Assembly: GCA_017470345.1 (NCBI GenBank)
Contig: JAFUEP010000042.1
Coordinates: 142,128-206,127, forward strand
Length of the DNA: 64,000 nucleotides
Direction: 5' to 3'
Source: Prevotella sp.
GTDB taxonomy: Bacteria > Bacteroidota > Bacteroidia > Bacteroidales > Bacteroidaceae
The notes under the pieces are model-generated. The model made no database searches. It was not told the DNA's origin and was given only the letters and a program-made list of their open reading frames with translations. The first letter of the stretch is position 1. Each line of letters begins with the position of its first letter. Both the position numbers and the translations under genes were made by a program. Positions 62,385 through 64,000 of this stretch are shown here, piece after piece.

Positions 62385-63572
62385 ATGGAAGCTTTTTTCA
62401 GGACACACCGCTATTTGGTAGAGCATACGAATGCTCCAGTCCGTCGGAACCTTATGGACGAGATAGACTGGAACGACCGCTTGATAGGCATCAAGGGAAC
62501 ACGCGGCGTGGGAAAGACGACCTTCCTTCTGCAATACGCCAAGGAGAATTTCGAAACGAACGATCGCCAATGCCTCTACATCAACATGAACAACTTCTAC
62601 TTCCAGGGACGCGGCATTGCAGACTTTGCAGGAGAATTCTATCACAAGGGCGGCCGCGTGCTGCTTATCGACCAAGTGTTCAAACAGCCCAACTGGTCGA
62701 AGGAACTGCGCCGATGCTACGACGAACACCCCGGACTGAAAATCGTCTTCACGGGTTCAAGCGTCATGCGACTGAAGGAGGAGAATCCAGAACTCAACGG
62801 CATCGTCAAATCCTACAATCTGCGCGGATTCTCGTTCCGCGAGTTTGTCAACTTGCTGACGGGAAACGACTTCCATGCTTATTCTCTTGAGGAGATCCTC
62901 ACTGACCATGAGCACATCGTCAAGCAAATTCTGCCCAAGGTCTCACCAAGCCGATTCTTTCAGGATTACATCCACCACGGTTTCTATCCATTCTTTCAGG
63001 AACATCGCAACTACTCAGAGAATCTGCTCAAGACCATGAACATGATGACGGAGATGGACATCCTGATCATCAAGCAGATTGAGGTCAACTTCCTCACAAA
63101 AATCAAGAAGCTGTTCTATCAGCTGGCCGAAGAGGGGCCCAAGGCACCCAACGTATCACAGTTGGCTTTGGACATCGAGACGAGCCGGGCCACAGTGATG
63201 AACTACATCAAATATCTGACTGACGCCCGGCTGATCAACATGATCTACCCGATCGGCGAGGAATTCCCGAAGAAGCCCTCGAAGGTGATGCTCCACAACT
63301 CGAACCTGCTCTACGCCATCTACCCCATCCATGTGGAGAAACAGACGGCAATGGAGACTTTCTTCGTCAATTCGTTGTGGAAAGACCATAAGGTCAATCA
63401 ATCACCACGCGAGCAGTTCTACATCGTAGACGAACATCTGAAGTTCCGCATCTGCGACGCCAGTGCGGCTAATAAAATAAGGTATTCACCTGACACGATT
63501 TATGCCCGATACAATACGGAGATCGGAAAAGAAAACCTCATACCGCTGTGGCTGTTAGGTTTTCTCTATTGA
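62385..63572 (+). CDS. AAA_14/DUF4143-type ATPase with altered Walker B (395 aa)
   Basis: Walker A GTRGVGKTT (38-46), then Walker B VLLIDQ (92-97), where the usual DE is DQ (Gln97). KIVFTGSSVMRL is the sensor-type strand and GFSFREFVNL the typical following motif; a winged-helix-like region (SQLALDIETSRATVMNYIKYL) and a DUF4143-like C-terminus end the protein. Relatives are widespread, poorly understood ATPases in Bacteroidota. The Glu-to-Gln change suggests slow or no hydrolysis. Single gene with its own promoter; it has no toxin or effector beside it. Confidence 0.85.
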   Translation: MEAFFRTHRYLVEHTNAPVRRNLMDEIDWNDRLIGIKGTRGVGKTTFLLQYAKENFETNDRQCLYINMNNFYFQGRGIADFAGEFYHKGGRVLLIDQVFKQPNWSKELRRCYDEHPGLKIVFTGSSVMRLKEENPELNGIVKSYNLRGFSFREFVNLLTGNDFHAYSLEEILTDHEHIVKQILPKVSPSRFFQDYIHHGFYPFFQEHRNYSENLLKTMNMMTEMDILIIKQIEVNFLTKIKKLFYQLAEEGPKAPNVSQLALDIETSRATVMNYIKYLTDARLINMIYPIGEEFPKKPSKVMLHNSNLLYAIYPIHVEKQTAMETFFVNSLWKDHKVNQSPREQFYIVDEHLKFRICDASAANKIRYSPDTIYARYNTEIGKENLIPLWLLGFLY

Positions 63573-63607
63573 ACACATCAAATTTAAGGTATTATACATT
63601 TTACTAA

Positions 63608-64000
<393 letters not shown>

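Overview
The window is a chromosomal stretch of a Bacteroidota bacterium, most likely a member of the Prevotellaceae. Support comes from promoters of the Bacteroidota type (TTTG, about 19-21 bases, TAnnTTTG), a long two-part NusB, a DUF5606 protein, an Na+-pumping NADH:quinone oxidoreductase operon, a methylmalonyl-CoA mutase subunit, pyruvate:ferredoxin oxidoreductase, secreted pectin-active proteins with Bacteroidota C-terminal tails, and a TonB-receptor-like outer-membrane protein. It is gene-dense with mostly housekeeping content. I see no rRNA, tRNA, CRISPR, phage or transposase gene. Both ends cut genes (mutA at the left, nifJ at the right).

Layout. 1-4.3 kb: mutA (partial) and a heterodimeric ABC exporter pair. 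4.4-5.8 kb: a free-methionine-sulfoxide reductase coupled to a PfkB sugar kinase, divergent from the ABC pair across a long near-palindromic bidirectional promoter. 5.8-9.9 kb: a minus-strand unit fur, purA, hisS and a CE12 acetylesterase. 10-15.8 kb: nqrABCDEF. 15.9-20.4 kb: a TamB-like envelope protein. 20.5-24.6 kb: nucleotidyltransferase, PBP4-type peptidase, nadB. 24.7-29.3 kb: two secreted pectin-related proteins (DUF4957/DUF5123-like and a PL1 lyase). 29.6-33.9 kb: hydroxyacid dehydrogenase, rarA, a carboxyltransferase. 34-39.1 kb: lipoprotein, then a six-gene minus-strand unit rplY, pth, S4 protein, lipoprotein, Na+/Ca2+ exchanger, queF. 39.3-42.6 kb: nusB, yajC, ybbR, coaE, DUF5606. 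42.8-48.2 kb: a large outer-membrane receptor, aroB, hemW. 48.4-53 kb: an EF-G2-type elongation factor and htpG (with a sigma-54-like promoter). 53.1-58.4 kb: sigma factor, nuclease-like protein, POT peptide transporter, PorT-like barrel, LysM/binding protein. 58.7-64 kb: type-B T9SS sorting-domain protein coupled to uvrA, an AAA ATPase, and the start of nifJ.

The most striking unexplained structure is a family of short arrays built from an 11-base unit (consensus AAGYGGYNCTT, in either orientation) repeated with an exact 22-base period. I count eight loci and 30 units. Seven loci are intergenic and one lies in frame inside the TamB-like coding sequence. One two-unit locus doubles as a terminator hairpin. 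I know of no described family that matches. Other notable points are the 68-base symmetric divergent promoter, many promoters whose -7 box lies only 5-10 bases before the start codon (probable leaderless mRNAs), an EF-G paralogue without the catalytic histidine, a Cys-Cys-rich tail on NqrC, a carboxyltransferase whose biotinyl-like domain lacks the MKM motif, a CE12 esterase with a CE8 remnant, and an AAA ATPase with a natural Walker B Glu-to-Gln change.
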